From: Comamonadaceae bacterium
GTDB taxonomy: Bacteria > Pseudomonadota > Gammaproteobacteria > Burkholderiales > Burkholderiaceae_C
Direction of reading: 5' to 3'
Length of the DNA stretch: 10,869 nt
NCBI GenBank assembly: GCA_947454695.1
Contig: CANGMW010000060.1
Coordinates: 1-10,869, forward strand
The notes below the pieces were generated by a model, which saw only the letters and a list, made by a program, of their open reading frames with translations, was not told the DNA's origin and did no database searches. This document shows positions 1 through 6,795 of this stretch, one piece after another; position 1 is the first letter of the stretch; each line of letters starts with the position of its first letter. The position numbers were made by a program, and so were the translations under genes.

Positions 1-1
1 A

Positions 2-316
2 CCGCAAGCCGAAAATAAAGAGGACGACGATGAAACTTTTTTCGCGCGCCACGAACCAAGTCATGACAATACGCCCGAAGCGGAACTGGCGGCCAAGGAA
101 ATCGTCACGATGGTGAATACAGCCTTGCAGGCTTTACCGGATGACTTACGACAAGCCATCAGTTTGCGGGAAATGGACGGGCTCAGTTATGAGGACATTG
201 CAGACATCATGAATTGCCCGGTAGGGACCGTCAGATCGCGCATTTTTCGCGCCAGGGAGGCGATTTCTGCCAAGATCAAACCGATGCTGGAAAACCAAAC
301 AGGGAAGCGCTGGTGA
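2..316 (+). CDS. rpoE: ECF sigma factor RpoE/AlgU (sigma-E), 3' part
   Basis: This is the C-terminal 104 residues of an extracytoplasmic-function sigma factor, which directs RNA polymerase to envelope-stress promoters. The 5' end lies outside the window; the reading frame is open from base 2. An acidic linker (ENKEDDDE) leads into sigma region 4, from about LPDDLRQAISLREMDGLSYE to VGTVRSRIFRAREAI. The segment YEDIADIMNCPVGTVRSRIF is the helix-turn-helix that reads the -35 element, and the pattern matches AlgU/RpoE proteins closely. The stop codon (314-316) is 4 nt before the GTG of the anti-sigma gene, so the two are probably translated together. The following rseA, rseB and mucD genes confirm the assignment. 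The protein is expected to be held inactive at the inner membrane by RseA. Its own promoter is not visible here. Confidence 0.95.
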   Translation, partial: PQAENKEDDDETFFARHEPSHDNTPEAELAAKEIVTMVNTALQALPDDLRQAISLREMDGLSYEDIADIMNCPVGTVRSRIFRAREAISAKIKPMLENQTGKRW

Positions 317-320
317 TGCC

Positions 321-920
321 GTGACGTCAAAAATTCAAACTGACCCCAATGAACTGATCTCCGCCCTGATGGACGGCGATACAACGCCCGCCGAGCTCTC
401 GCTTGCTCTGACGTCGCTTAAGCACAGCGCGGTGGCGCGTGAGCGCTGGGATGCTTACCACGTCATCAGTGAGTCGATGCGCGGACAAGAAGCAGGGAGT
501 TCACTCTCGGCTTCGCTTGGGTTCGCGGCTCGTTTTCGCGACCGGCTGGCACAAGAAAAATATCAGGGCGCACCGTTGACGCAACACCTGCCCACAGACC
601 AGATTATTTCTCCCGTTCGACCCGTGGCCTCGGCAGTCCAAGACAGTGCCAACGATGCGGTGTTCAAGTGGAAATTGGTCTCCGGCTTGGCATCTGTCAT
701 GGCGGTCGCCGTGATGGGCTGGCATTGGACGGGTGGCAACAGCACGACGGTGAAGGCGCCACAGTGGGCCAGTTCGACGCCGAGCAGCCAGCCCGTCATG
801 ATTCGCGACCCGCGACTTGACCGTCTTTTGGCGGCTCATCAACAGCACAGCGGGTTTTCTGATTCTCAAATGACGAGTGGTTTTTTGCGTCATGCCACTT
901 ACAACGTGTCAGAGCCATGA
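321..920 (+). CDS. rseA: Anti-sigma-E factor RseA (MucA-like)
   Basis: This is a 199-residue single-pass inner-membrane anti-sigma factor that would bind and sequester RpoE until regulated proteolysis releases it. The N-terminal cytoplasmic domain carries the family pattern ELISALMDGD (residues 11-20) followed by a helical segment (ERWDAYHVISESM). One membrane span is at about residues 117-136 (WKLVSGLASVMAVAVMGWHW). The periplasmic tail contains RDPRLDRLLAAHQQ, a motif common in betaproteobacterial RseA proteins. The start is GTG at 321, because no ATG lies between the rpoE stop and the conserved N-terminal motif. A GGGAAG (302-307) inside rpoE is only a distant ribosome site, so coupling to rpoE translation is likely. 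The gene ends in ATGA, overlapping rseB by 4 bp. Sequence conservation in this family is low, so the call rests on motif, topology and context. Confidence 0.92.
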   Translation: MTSKIQTDPNELISALMDGDTTPAELSLALTSLKHSAVARERWDAYHVISESMRGQEAGSSLSASLGFAARFRDRLAQEKYQGAPLTQHLPTDQIISPVRPVASAVQDSANDAVFKWKLVSGLASVMAVAVMGWHWTGGNSTTVKAPQWASSTPSSQPVMIRDPRLDRLLAAHQQHSGFSDSQMTSGFLRHATYNVSEP

Positions 921-1960
921 TCCTCAAGCTGCGAACCTTGAAAAGTTTGTTGCGGGCGATGGCCCTGGTTGCTAGCCTTGTTGCAACCGGCATCGCTTGG
1001 GCGCAGACACAGCCCGCTGCATCTCTTGAAGCCACCCCTGTGGCCGCTCGAACGGCTTCCCAGTGGCTGTTGAGAATGCATGAGGCACCGCGCCACCACA
1101 ATTACATGGGCACCTTGGTGGTCTCTTCGGGCGCCATGATGGCCAGTTCCCGGGTCTGGCATGTGTGCGATGGCGATGTAATTTTGGAGCGGGTTCAGTC
1201 GCTCAATGGCGTGCCACGCATCACGTTCAGACGCGACCAAAACGTTATCACTTTCCTGCCAAAAACCAAGCGTGCATTTACCGAAATACGCGATTCATTG
1301 GGGTTGCTCAACAGCCGGGTCAGCGCCACCGACACCACTGTCGATCAGTTTTACACGGCGCGATTTTTAGGCGCTGAACGCCTGGCGGGGCTGGAGGTCG
1401 ATGTGGTGCTCATTGAGCCACGCGACAAGTACCGATTTGCCTACAAAATTTGGACCGAAAAGCAAACAGGCCTCATCGTCAAGATGGAGACGCTCAACGA
1501 GCAGGGCTACACCATGGATCAAGTGGGCTACACCGAGATGCGTTTGTCACCCGCCATCACCCCGCGCCATGTGGCGAACCTGATGGCGCAAACGCAAGGC
1601 TACACGGTGCAGTCTTTGGAGGTGAAGAAAACCTCGGCGCAGGCGATGGGCTGGTCCATTAAAAAAGATGTTCCGGGCTTTAAATCGATGAGCACCTACC
1701 TGCGACCTGCAGAGGCTGGCTTGAAGCATCAGACCGTTCAGTGGATTTTTTCAGATGGATTGGCTTCGGTGTCTGTGTTCATTGATCCTTTTGACCCGCA
1801 TTTGCACAGACAAGAGGGCTTGATGATCACGGGGGCCACCCATACATGGGTCAAGCGTTTGCAAATGCACAAGCAAGACTGGGTGGTCACCGTGGTGGGC
1901 GAGGTGCCTGTAGCAACCCTGCAGTTGTTCTCAAAGTCTATAGACCGGTCCACCCCTTAA
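917..1960 (+). CDS. rseB: Periplasmic sigma-E regulator RseB/MucB
   Basis: This 347-residue protein has an N-terminal Sec signal peptide (basic start, hydrophobic residues about 13-29, probable cleavage after AWA, residue 29). In known systems RseB binds the periplasmic tail of RseA and shields it from DegS-type cleavage, and it senses mislocalised lipoproteins or LPS. The large N-terminal lipid-binding-like domain covers about residues 45-220 and includes YMGTLVVSSG, LERVQSLNGVPR and FLPKTKRAFTEIRDSLGLL. The smaller C-terminal domain spans about 235-340, with SIKKDVPGF and WIFSDGLASVSVFI. ATG 917 overlaps the rseA stop as ATGA, so translation is probably coupled; no ribosome-binding site is visible. 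The mature protein has one cysteine (C84), so no internal disulfide is expected. A 57-bp gap with no clear promoter separates it from mucD. Confidence 0.93.
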   Translation: MILKLRTLKSLLRAMALVASLVATGIAWAQTQPAASLEATPVAARTASQWLLRMHEAPRHHNYMGTLVVSSGAMMASSRVWHVCDGDVILERVQSLNGVPRITFRRDQNVITFLPKTKRAFTEIRDSLGLLNSRVSATDTTVDQFYTARFLGAERLAGLEVDVVLIEPRDKYRFAYKIWTEKQTGLIVKMETLNEQGYTMDQVGYTEMRLSPAITPRHVANLMAQTQGYTVQSLEVKKTSAQAMGWSIKKDVPGFKSMSTYLRPAEAGLKHQTVQWIFSDGLASVSVFIDPFDPHLHRQEGLMITGATHTWVKRLQMHKQDWVVTVVGEVPVATLQLFSKSIDRSTP

Positions 1961-2017
1961 TTTTGACGGTTTGCTCGCAACAGTTCATCAGCAATGTAGT
2001 TTGAAGAAGGGTTAAGA

Positions 2018-3493
2018 ATGATGCAGTTATTCAATTCGACATGGCGCCGTCTCGGCTGGCAAATAGCGGCCGGTGGGAGTGTGTGCTTGGCCATGCTGTG
2101 CGCCAGCCTGCCCGCTCACGCCCAAGGCGCCCGGGCCTTGCCAGACTTCACCGATTTGGTCGAACAGGTAGGTCCTTCTGTGGTGAACATCCGAACCCTG
2201 GAGAAAGTGTCGGCCAAAGGGGGCGGGGAAGGCGGGGTTGACGAAGAAATGCAAGAGTTTTTTCGTCGCTTTGGCATTCCCATTCCCAATGCACCTCGTC
2301 AGGGCCAACGACCCGGGCGCCCTCAGCCCAAAGACGATGAAGAACAGCCCCGTGGGGTGGGCTCTGGCTTCATCATCACCGCCGACGGTTATGTGATGAC
2401 CAACGCGCACGTGGTGGACGGGGCTGATGCCGTCATCGTCACACTCACCGACAAGCGCGAATTCAAAGCCAAGATCGTGGGCGCTGACAAGCGCACCGAT
2501 GTGGCGGTTGTGAAAATTGAAGCGACCGGCCTGCCTGCTGTGAAATTCGGCGATGTGGGCCGCTTGCGGGTTGGCGAATGGGTGATGGCGATTGGCTCTC
2601 CATTTGGGCTGGAGAACACCGTCACCGCCGGTATTGTGAGTGCCAAGCAGCGGGATACGGGCGATTACCTGCCGTTCATTCAGACCGATGTGGCCATCAA
2701 CCCGGGCAACTCCGGCGGGCCGCTCATCAATATGCGGGGCGAGGTCGTGGGCATCAACAGCCAGATCGCATCACGCTCCGGTGGCTACCAAGGCATCTCG
2801 TTTGCCATTCCGATTGACGAGGCCTCAAGGGTCAGTGAGCAGCTCCGTTCCAACGGGCGGGTGACGCGTGGACGCATTGGCGTTCAGATTGATCAGGTCA
2901 GCAAAGAGGTCGCTGAATCCATCGGTCTGGGAAAACCTATGGGCGCCCTGGTACGCGGTGTTGAAGAAGGCTCCCCGGCGGCCAAAGCCGGTCTTGAAGC
3001 GGGCGACATCATCACCCGCTTCGAGGGCAAAGTGATCGAAAAATCTTCCGACCTGCCGCGCCAAGTCGGTAATACCAAACCGGGCACGCGTGCCACGCTG
3101 ACGATTTTCCGACGTGGGGCCACCAAAGATGTGAGCATCACGATTGGCGAGGTGGAAGCCGAAAAGACGGCCGCCAAGGGCAAAGACCGTGACGAGAAAG
3201 CCCGTCAGGCCAGCGCAGCCCAGTTCCTGGGCCTTTCTGTCAGCGATCTCACCGATGCCCAGAAAAAAGAGCTCAAATTAACGGGTGGCGTTCGGGTCGA
3301 CGCTGCTGCTGATGCAGCGCAGCGGGCCGGATTGCGTGAAGGCGACATCATTTTGGAAATCGCGAATGTCGAGACGCCCAACGTCAAAGCCTTTGAGGCG
3401 GCAATGGCCAAGCAAGACAAAAAGGCCGGGGTGAGTGTGCTGTTTCGTCGTGCAGAGTGGGCGCAATACACGGTGATACGTCCTAAACGCTGA
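2018..3493 (+). CDS. mucD: Periplasmic serine protease/chaperone, DegP/DegQ/MucD type
   Basis: This 491-residue HtrA-family protease degrades or refolds damaged periplasmic proteins and is a usual member of the sigma-E/AlgU operon. A signal peptide ends near AHA (residue 35). The trypsin-like domain has the complete catalytic triad: H131 in TNAHVVDG, D161 in DKRTDVAVVKI and S232 in NPGNSGGPL. A flexible loop (about 65-112), rich in Gly, Pro and charged residues, corresponds to the LA loop. Two PDZ domains follow at about 284-380 and 400-489, the usual DegP/DegQ layout. AGAAGGG (2006-2011) lies 6 nt before ATG 2018; a second ATG at 2021 is equally possible. The gene is preceded by rseB and followed by an intrinsic terminator, so it closes the stress operon. 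Whether it behaves like DegP or DegQ cannot be read from sequence alone. Confidence 0.95.
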   Translation: MMQLFNSTWRRLGWQIAAGGSVCLAMLCASLPAHAQGARALPDFTDLVEQVGPSVVNIRTLEKVSAKGGGEGGVDEEMQEFFRRFGIPIPNAPRQGQRPGRPQPKDDEEQPRGVGSGFIITADGYVMTNAHVVDGADAVIVTLTDKREFKAKIVGADKRTDVAVVKIEATGLPAVKFGDVGRLRVGEWVMAIGSPFGLENTVTAGIVSAKQRDTGDYLPFIQTDVAINPGNSGGPLINMRGEVVGINSQIASRSGGYQGISFAIPIDEASRVSEQLRSNGRVTRGRIGVQIDQVSKEVAESIGLGKPMGALVRGVEEGSPAAKAGLEAGDIITRFEGKVIEKSSDLPRQVGNTKPGTRATLTIFRRGATKDVSITIGEVEAEKTAAKGKDRDEKARQASAAQFLGLSVSDLTDAQKKELKLTGGVRVDAAADAAQRAGLREGDIILEIANVETPNVKAFEAAMAKQDKKAGVSVLFRRAEWAQYTVIRPKR

Positions 3494-3507
3494 GACCTTG
3501 TTGTCCA

Positions 3508-3545
3508 AAAGCCCCTCAATCCCAGACGGTTTTGAGGGGCTTTGT
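3508..3545 (+). terminator. Intrinsic terminator after mucD
   Basis: AAAGCCCCTCAA (3508-3519) and TTGAGGGGCTTT (3532-3543) are perfect reverse complements, giving a 12-bp stem with a 12-nt loop. The A/T ends of the stem provide a short U run on the + strand and an A run on the other side, so it could also stop transcription from the opposite direction. It begins 15 bp after the mucD stop. Confidence 0.9.
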
Positions 3546-3550
3546 ACTGA

Positions 3551-3700
3551 TTAGGCGTGGAAAAAATTTATTTCGAAATTATTTTTGAAGCCGTTTTCAG
3601 AGAATTATTAGTTGGCGTCTACTAACTTAAAAACCTGCCTGTGTGAATTTGGTTAGAATAAAGCCTGTTGTTCTAAGATTAATGGCATAACTGAACGCTA
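3551..3700. other. AT-rich block in the mucD-lepA gap
   Basis: Hand count gives 50 G/C of 150 (33%), with 3561-3610 only about 20% G/C, far below the coding sequence around it. It contains a short palindrome ATTTCGAAAT (3570-3579) and -10-like hexamers such as TAGAAT (3654-3659) and TAAGAT (3674-3679), but none has a well-spaced -35 element. It may be promoter or UP-element DNA for lepA, or an easily melted segment next to the 9-mer array. I cannot choose between these. Confidence 0.5.
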
Positions 3701-3701
3701 T

Positions 3702-3807
3702 GAATCCACGATGCGGGATGTTCGACCAGTAATCCACCGCGATCCACAGATCGCCCACAAGTTGTCCAGAAGTTAAACCCCTAGTATTGTTAATAAGCTG
3801 TGTATAA
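3702..3807. repeat. Cluster of DnaA-box-like 9-mers, four phased at 10-11 bp
   Basis: Compared with the DnaA box TTATCCACA: GAATCCACG (3702, 3 mismatches), TAATCCACC (3730, 2), CGATCCACA (3740, 2), TCGCCCACA (3751, 3) and TTGTCCAGA (3762, 2). TGTGTATAA (3799-3807) is one mismatch from the reverse box. The CCAC/CCAG cores at 3734, 3744, 3755 and 3766 are spaced 10, 11 and 11 bp, about one helical turn. What is seen is a phased degenerate repeat. That DnaA binds it is inference; another regulator or chance is possible. Confidence 0.4.
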
Positions 3808-3877
3808 GATTCCTGTCGCGATGCTGCAACGTCCCCTCATCCCTATTTTTTGCGCTGTACGAACGGGGCTTTTTGCC

Positions 3878-3883
3878 TACAAT
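3878..3883 (+). promoter_or_regulatory. Candidate -10 element TACAAT
   Basis: TACAAT matches the sigma-70 -10 consensus at 5 of 6 positions and lies 41 bp before the terminator hairpin. No good -35 hexamer is found at 16-18 bp upstream (CTGTAC at 3855-3860 is poor), and the TG upstream is one base off the extended -10 position. Transcription would start near 3889-3891 and run toward lepA. Confidence 0.35.
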
Positions 3884-3889
3884 GAAGTT

Positions 3890-3954
3890 CCAGCTATCGC
3901 AGTTGCCAAAGATTGTTGGTTCAGGGCGCGTCACCACTCGACGCGCCCTTTTTT
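3890..3954 (+). ncRNA. Possible short RNA or lepA leader ending in a terminator
   Basis: If the TACAAT element is a promoter, transcription would begin near 3890 and end at the strong terminator at 3949-3954, giving an RNA of about 65 nt. Its 3' end would be a GC-rich hairpin followed by U6, the usual end of an Hfq-type small RNA. The same arrangement would act as an attenuator for lepA, which starts 43 bp further on. I recognise no known RNA family here. The exact 5' end is a guess. Confidence 0.3.
3924..3954 (+). terminator. Strong intrinsic terminator upstream of lepA
   Basis: GGGCGCGTC (3924-3932) pairs perfectly with GACGCGCCC (3940-3948), a 9-bp GC-rich stem with a 7-nt loop, followed by T6 (3949-3954). 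This is a textbook rho-independent terminator on the + strand. It is not at the end of any protein gene: mucD already has its own terminator about 400 bp upstream. It therefore ends either a small RNA or a lepA leader. Confidence 0.88.
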
Positions 3955-3997
3955 CTTTCCGCGTCGTTTTAATTCAATCACTTGAAGCTCATCGTTG

Positions 3998-5806
3998 ATG
4001 AATCACATCAGAAATTTTTCCATCATTGCCCACATCGATCACGGCAAATCCACGCTGGCTGATCGCTTGATTCAGCGTTGTGGCGGCTTGGAGGCGCGCG
4101 ACATGCAAGCGCAGGTGCTGGACTCGATGGACATCGAGAAAGAGCGTGGGATAACCATCAAGGCGCAGACCGCTGCACTGCAATACAAGGCACGTGATGG
4201 CAAGGTCTACCACCTGAATTTGATCGACACGCCGGGCCACGTCGACTTTTCCTACGAAGTCTCGCGCTCCTTGTCGGCGTGCGAAGGCGCACTCTTGGTG
4301 GTGGATGCCAGCCAAGGCGTCGAGGCGCAAACGGTTGCCAACTGCTACACGGCTTTGGATCTCGGCGTTGAAGTGGTGCCGGTGCTTAACAAAATGGATT
4401 TGCCCAACGCGGATCCTGAGAACGCCAAAACGGAAATCGAAGACGTCATCGGTGTCGATGCGTCAGATGCCATCCCCTGTTCAGCCAAAACCGGCATGGG
4501 GGTGGACGATATTCTGGAAGCGATTGTGGCGCGCGTACCCGCGCCGCGTGGCAACCCCAATGGTCCTTTGCGGGCGATGATCATCGACAGCTGGTTTGAC
4601 AGCTATGTGGGCGTGGTGATGCTGGTACGCGTAGTGGACGGTCGTTTGTCCAAAGGCGAGCGCATCAAGATGATGGCTTCGGGCGCTGTGTACAACGTGG
4701 ATAACCTGGGCGTCTTCACGCCTGCCAACAAGCCGCTGGAGTCGCTGGAGGCCGGGCAGGTGGGCTACATCATCGCCGGCATCAAAGAGCTGCAGGCGGC
4801 CAAAGTGGGCGACACCGTCACCCTGGAAAAGAAGCTCCCAAACAACGAAGGTCCGGCTACCGAAGCCTTGGCCGGCTTCAAGGAAATCCAGCCGCAGGTG
4901 TTTGCCGGTCTGTACCCGACAGAAGCCAACCAGTACGACTCACTCAGGGACGCCCTGGAAAAACTCAAGCTCAACGATGCCTCTTTGCATTACGAGCCGG
5001 AAGTCTCGCAAGCTCTGGGTTTTGGTTTCCGCTGCGGTTTCCTGGGCTTGCTGCACATGGAAATCGTGCAGGAGCGTCTTGAGCGGGAGTTTGACCAGGA
5101 CCTGATCACCACCGCGCCCAGCGTGGTCTATGAAGTCGTACGCGGCAGCGGCGAAGTGGTGATGGTGGAGAACCCCTCCAAGATGCCCGACATCGGTCAG
5201 ATCCAGGAAATCCGTGAGCCCATCGTGACCGTGCATTTGTACATGCCGCAAGACTATGTAGGTCCAGTGATGACGCTGGCCAACCAAAAGCGCGGCGTAC
5301 AACTCAATATGGCTTACCACGGCCGTCAGGTGATGCTGACCTATGAGCTGCCGCTGGGCGAGATCGTGCTGGACTTCTTTGACAAACTCAAGAGCGTGAG
5401 TCGCGGCTACGCCAGCATGGATTACGAGTTCAAGGAGTTCCGTGCCTCCGATGTGGTGAAGGTGGACATCTTGCTCAATGGCGAGAAGGTCGACGCCTTG
5501 TCCATCATCGTGCACCGCAGCCAGTCGCAGTACCGGGGTCGTGCTGTGGTGGCCAAGATGCGCGAGATCATCAGCCGCCAGATGTACGACGTGGCCATTC
5601 AAGCCGCGATTGGCGCGAACATCATTGCGCGTGAAACGATCAAGGCTTTGCGAAAAAATGTGCTGGCAAAATGTTATGGCGGTGACATCAGCCGCAAACG
5701 CAAGCTACTTGAAAAACAAAAAGCAGGTAAAAAACGCATGAAGCAGATCGGTTCGGTCGAGGTGCCGCAGGAGGCTTTCCTGGCTATTTTGCAGGTAGAA
5801 GATTGA
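3998..5806 (+). CDS. lepA: Elongation factor 4 (LepA), ribosome back-translocase GTPase
   Basis: This 602-residue translational GTPase acts on the ribosome during initiation/elongation and 30S maturation; E. coli LepA is 599 residues. The G motifs are complete: G1 AHIDHGKST (11-19), G2 RGITIK (50-55), G3 DTPGHVDF (77-84, with the catalytic-type H81), G4 NKMD (131-134) and G5 SAK (162-164). The LepA-specific segments GFGFRCGFLGLLHMEI and, near the C-terminus, GGDISRKRKLLEKQKAGKKR are present, which distinguishes it from EF-G. ATG 3998 gives the family N-terminus MNHIRNFSIIAHIDHGKST; a TTG one codon earlier is less likely. The ribosome site is weak (GAAG at 3984-3987). Its TGA shares one base with the lepB ATG. 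A terminator 43 bp upstream suggests its transcription may be attenuated. Confidence 0.98.
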   Translation: MNHIRNFSIIAHIDHGKSTLADRLIQRCGGLEARDMQAQVLDSMDIEKERGITIKAQTAALQYKARDGKVYHLNLIDTPGHVDFSYEVSRSLSACEGALLVVDASQGVEAQTVANCYTALDLGVEVVPVLNKMDLPNADPENAKTEIEDVIGVDASDAIPCSAKTGMGVDDILEAIVARVPAPRGNPNGPLRAMIIDSWFDSYVGVVMLVRVVDGRLSKGERIKMMASGAVYNVDNLGVFTPANKPLESLEAGQVGYIIAGIKELQAAKVGDTVTLEKKLPNNEGPATEALAGFKEIQPQVFAGLYPTEANQYDSLRDALEKLKLNDASLHYEPEVSQALGFGFRCGFLGLLHMEIVQERLEREFDQDLITTAPSVVYEVVRGSGEVVMVENPSKMPDIGQIQEIREPIVTVHLYMPQDYVGPVMTLANQKRGVQLNMAYHGRQVMLTYELPLGEIVLDFFDKLKSVSRGYASMDYEFKEFRASDVVKVDILLNGEKVDALSIIVHRSQSQYRGRAVVAKMREIISRQMYDVAIQAAIGANIIARETIKALRKNVLAKCYGGDISRKRKLLEKQKAGKKRMKQIGSVEVPQEAFLAILQVED

Positions 5807-6771
5807 TGCAGATTCTCACGTCTATTGTTCTGGCGGCTTTCGCGGCTTATATCGGGGCCTGGTACTTTGGCAATATTGAAGGCAATTTTGCGTTGCTGCT
5901 TTTTATGGCCACGGTGGTGACCGGGGTCTACTGGCTGGCTGAGCGATTTCACTTTTTGCCTCAGCGCCAGCAAGCCGCCTTGGCGCTGCAGGCTCAAGCC
6001 GAGCAGCGCCGGCAAGAATTGGCCTCACAGGGCATCACACAAGTCGACAGCGATATTTTCAAGGCCCAAGAAAAGCTGATGATGCAGCCTTGGTGGTTGG
6101 ATTGGACGGCCGGGTTGTTCCCGGTCATCGTGGCTGTGTTCTTGTTGCGCTCATTTTTGTTCGAGCCCTTCAAAATCCCCTCTGGCTCCATGATCCCAAC
6201 CCTGCTGGTCGGCGATCTGATCCTGGTCAATAAATTTCACTATGGCATTCGCTTGCCAGTCTTGAACAAAAAAATCTCCGACGGCCATCCGGTCGAACGG
6301 GGCGACGTTATGGTGTTTCGTTATCCGCCCAAACCCAGTCTGGATTACATCAAACGCGTGATCGGTGTGCCCGGAGATGAGGTGGCTTATTTGAACAAGC
6401 GCCTCACCATCAATGGGCAAGTCGTGCCCACCCAGTCGGTACCCGAGTTTTTTGACGAAGACATGATGCGCTATTTCAAGCAGTACGAAGAAGATCTGCA
6501 GGGCGTGAAGCACCGTGTTCTGAATGAAGACGACCGTCCCGCGTTTGTGGCGGGCGCCGACGATTTTGCTTTCCGGAAAAACTGTACGTACAGCGTGGAG
6601 GGCGTGGTCTGCAAGGTGCCGGCCGGTCACTACTTTATGATGGGTGACAACCGCGATAATTCAATGGATTCGCGTTATTGGGGTTTTGTGCCTGACCAAA
6701 ACATTGTGGGCAAAGCCTTTTTTGTCTGGATGAATTTCAGTCACCCCAATCGCATTGGGGCATTTCACTGA
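5806..6771 (+). CDS. lepB: Signal peptidase I (LepB)
   Basis: This 321-residue inner-membrane peptidase removes signal peptides from Sec and Tat substrates on the periplasmic side. Box B IPSGSMIPTLLVGD carries the nucleophile S128, and box D YIKRVIGVPGDE carries the general base K183. Box E GDNRDNSMDSRYWG is at 280-293. Hydrophobic segments are at about 2-20, 28-45 and 97-119, with a basic, Gln/Ala-rich cytoplasmic loop between the last two. That is one span more than E. coli LepB, which has two. ATG 5806 overlaps the lepA stop (TGATG), with AGGTAG a few bases upstream; a TTG at 5803 is a less likely start. Coupling to lepA is the standard arrangement. The last codons contain a perfect hairpin (6744-6760). 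Confidence 0.97.
   Translation: MQILTSIVLAAFAAYIGAWYFGNIEGNFALLLFMATVVTGVYWLAERFHFLPQRQQAALALQAQAEQRRQELASQGITQVDSDIFKAQEKLMMQPWWLDWTAGLFPVIVAVFLLRSFLFEPFKIPSGSMIPTLLVGDLILVNKFHYGIRLPVLNKKISDGHPVERGDVMVFRYPPKPSLDYIKRVIGVPGDEVAYLNKRLTINGQVVPTQSVPEFFDEDMMRYFKQYEEDLQGVKHRVLNEDDRPAFVAGADDFAFRKNCTYSVEGVVCKVPAGHYFMMGDNRDNSMDSRYWGFVPDQNIVGKAFFVWMNFSHPNRIGAFH
6744..6760 (+). promoter_or_regulatory. Hairpin in the last codons of lepB
   Basis: CCCCAAT (6744-6750) and ATTGGGG (6754-6760) form a perfect 7-bp stem with a 3-nt loop. No U tract follows directly, so it is not a good terminator. The left arm (CCCCAA) could instead pair with TTGGGG at 6782-6787, which contains the start of the ribosome site of the next gene. 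The two pairings exclude each other. Confidence 0.45.
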
Positions 6772-6783
6772 TAGCCAATTTTT

Positions 6784-6790
6784 GGGGAGG
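6784..6790 (+). promoter_or_regulatory. Strong ribosome-binding site for the DUF4845 gene
   Basis: GGGGAGG lies 5 nt before the GTG at 6796 and is the strongest Shine-Dalgarno sequence seen in this part of the window. It fixes the start: the nearby ATG at 6794 runs straight into TGA. Bases 6782-6785 (TTGG) can also fold back on CCAA (6775-6778). Confidence 0.7.
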
Positions 6791-6795
6791 TCGAT

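Larger units (their letters stand above)
3494..3997. other. Long non-coding gap between mucD and lepA
   Basis: About 500 bp without a credible gene, in a window that is otherwise densely packed. It holds the mucD terminator (3508-3545), an AT-rich block (about 3551-3700), DnaA-box-like 9-mers (3702-3807), a TACAAT hexamer (3878-3883) and a strong terminator (3924-3954). The only open frame of any length (3800-3985) has no ribosome site, runs through the terminator hairpin and does not look like a protein. This gap separates the sigma-E operon from the lepA operon and must contain the lepA promoter or promoters. Confidence 0.85.

Noticed and set aside
501..893. Open frames on the - strand opposite rseA
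   Set aside because: They lie fully opposite a well-supported gene and show no family motifs or ribosome sites.
1961..2017. Separate mucD promoter, suggested by TTGACG at 1963-1968
   Set aside because: No acceptable -10 hexamer occurs at 16-18 bp downstream, and no sigma-E-type GAACTT/TCTGA pair is visible.
3800..3985. 61-codon open frame (GTG start) in the mucD-lepA gap
   Set aside because: It has no ribosome site, runs through a perfect terminator hairpin, and its composition looks like translated non-coding DNA.
4940..5602. 220-codon open frame on the - strand inside lepA
   Set aside because: It is antisense to a strongly conserved gene. The His- and Leu-rich product is a typical shadow of GC-biased codons.
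6744..6785. Terminator after lepB
   Set aside because: The hairpin is followed by mixed sequence rather than an immediate U tract, and the next gene follows with a strong ribosome site, so the operon most likely continues.
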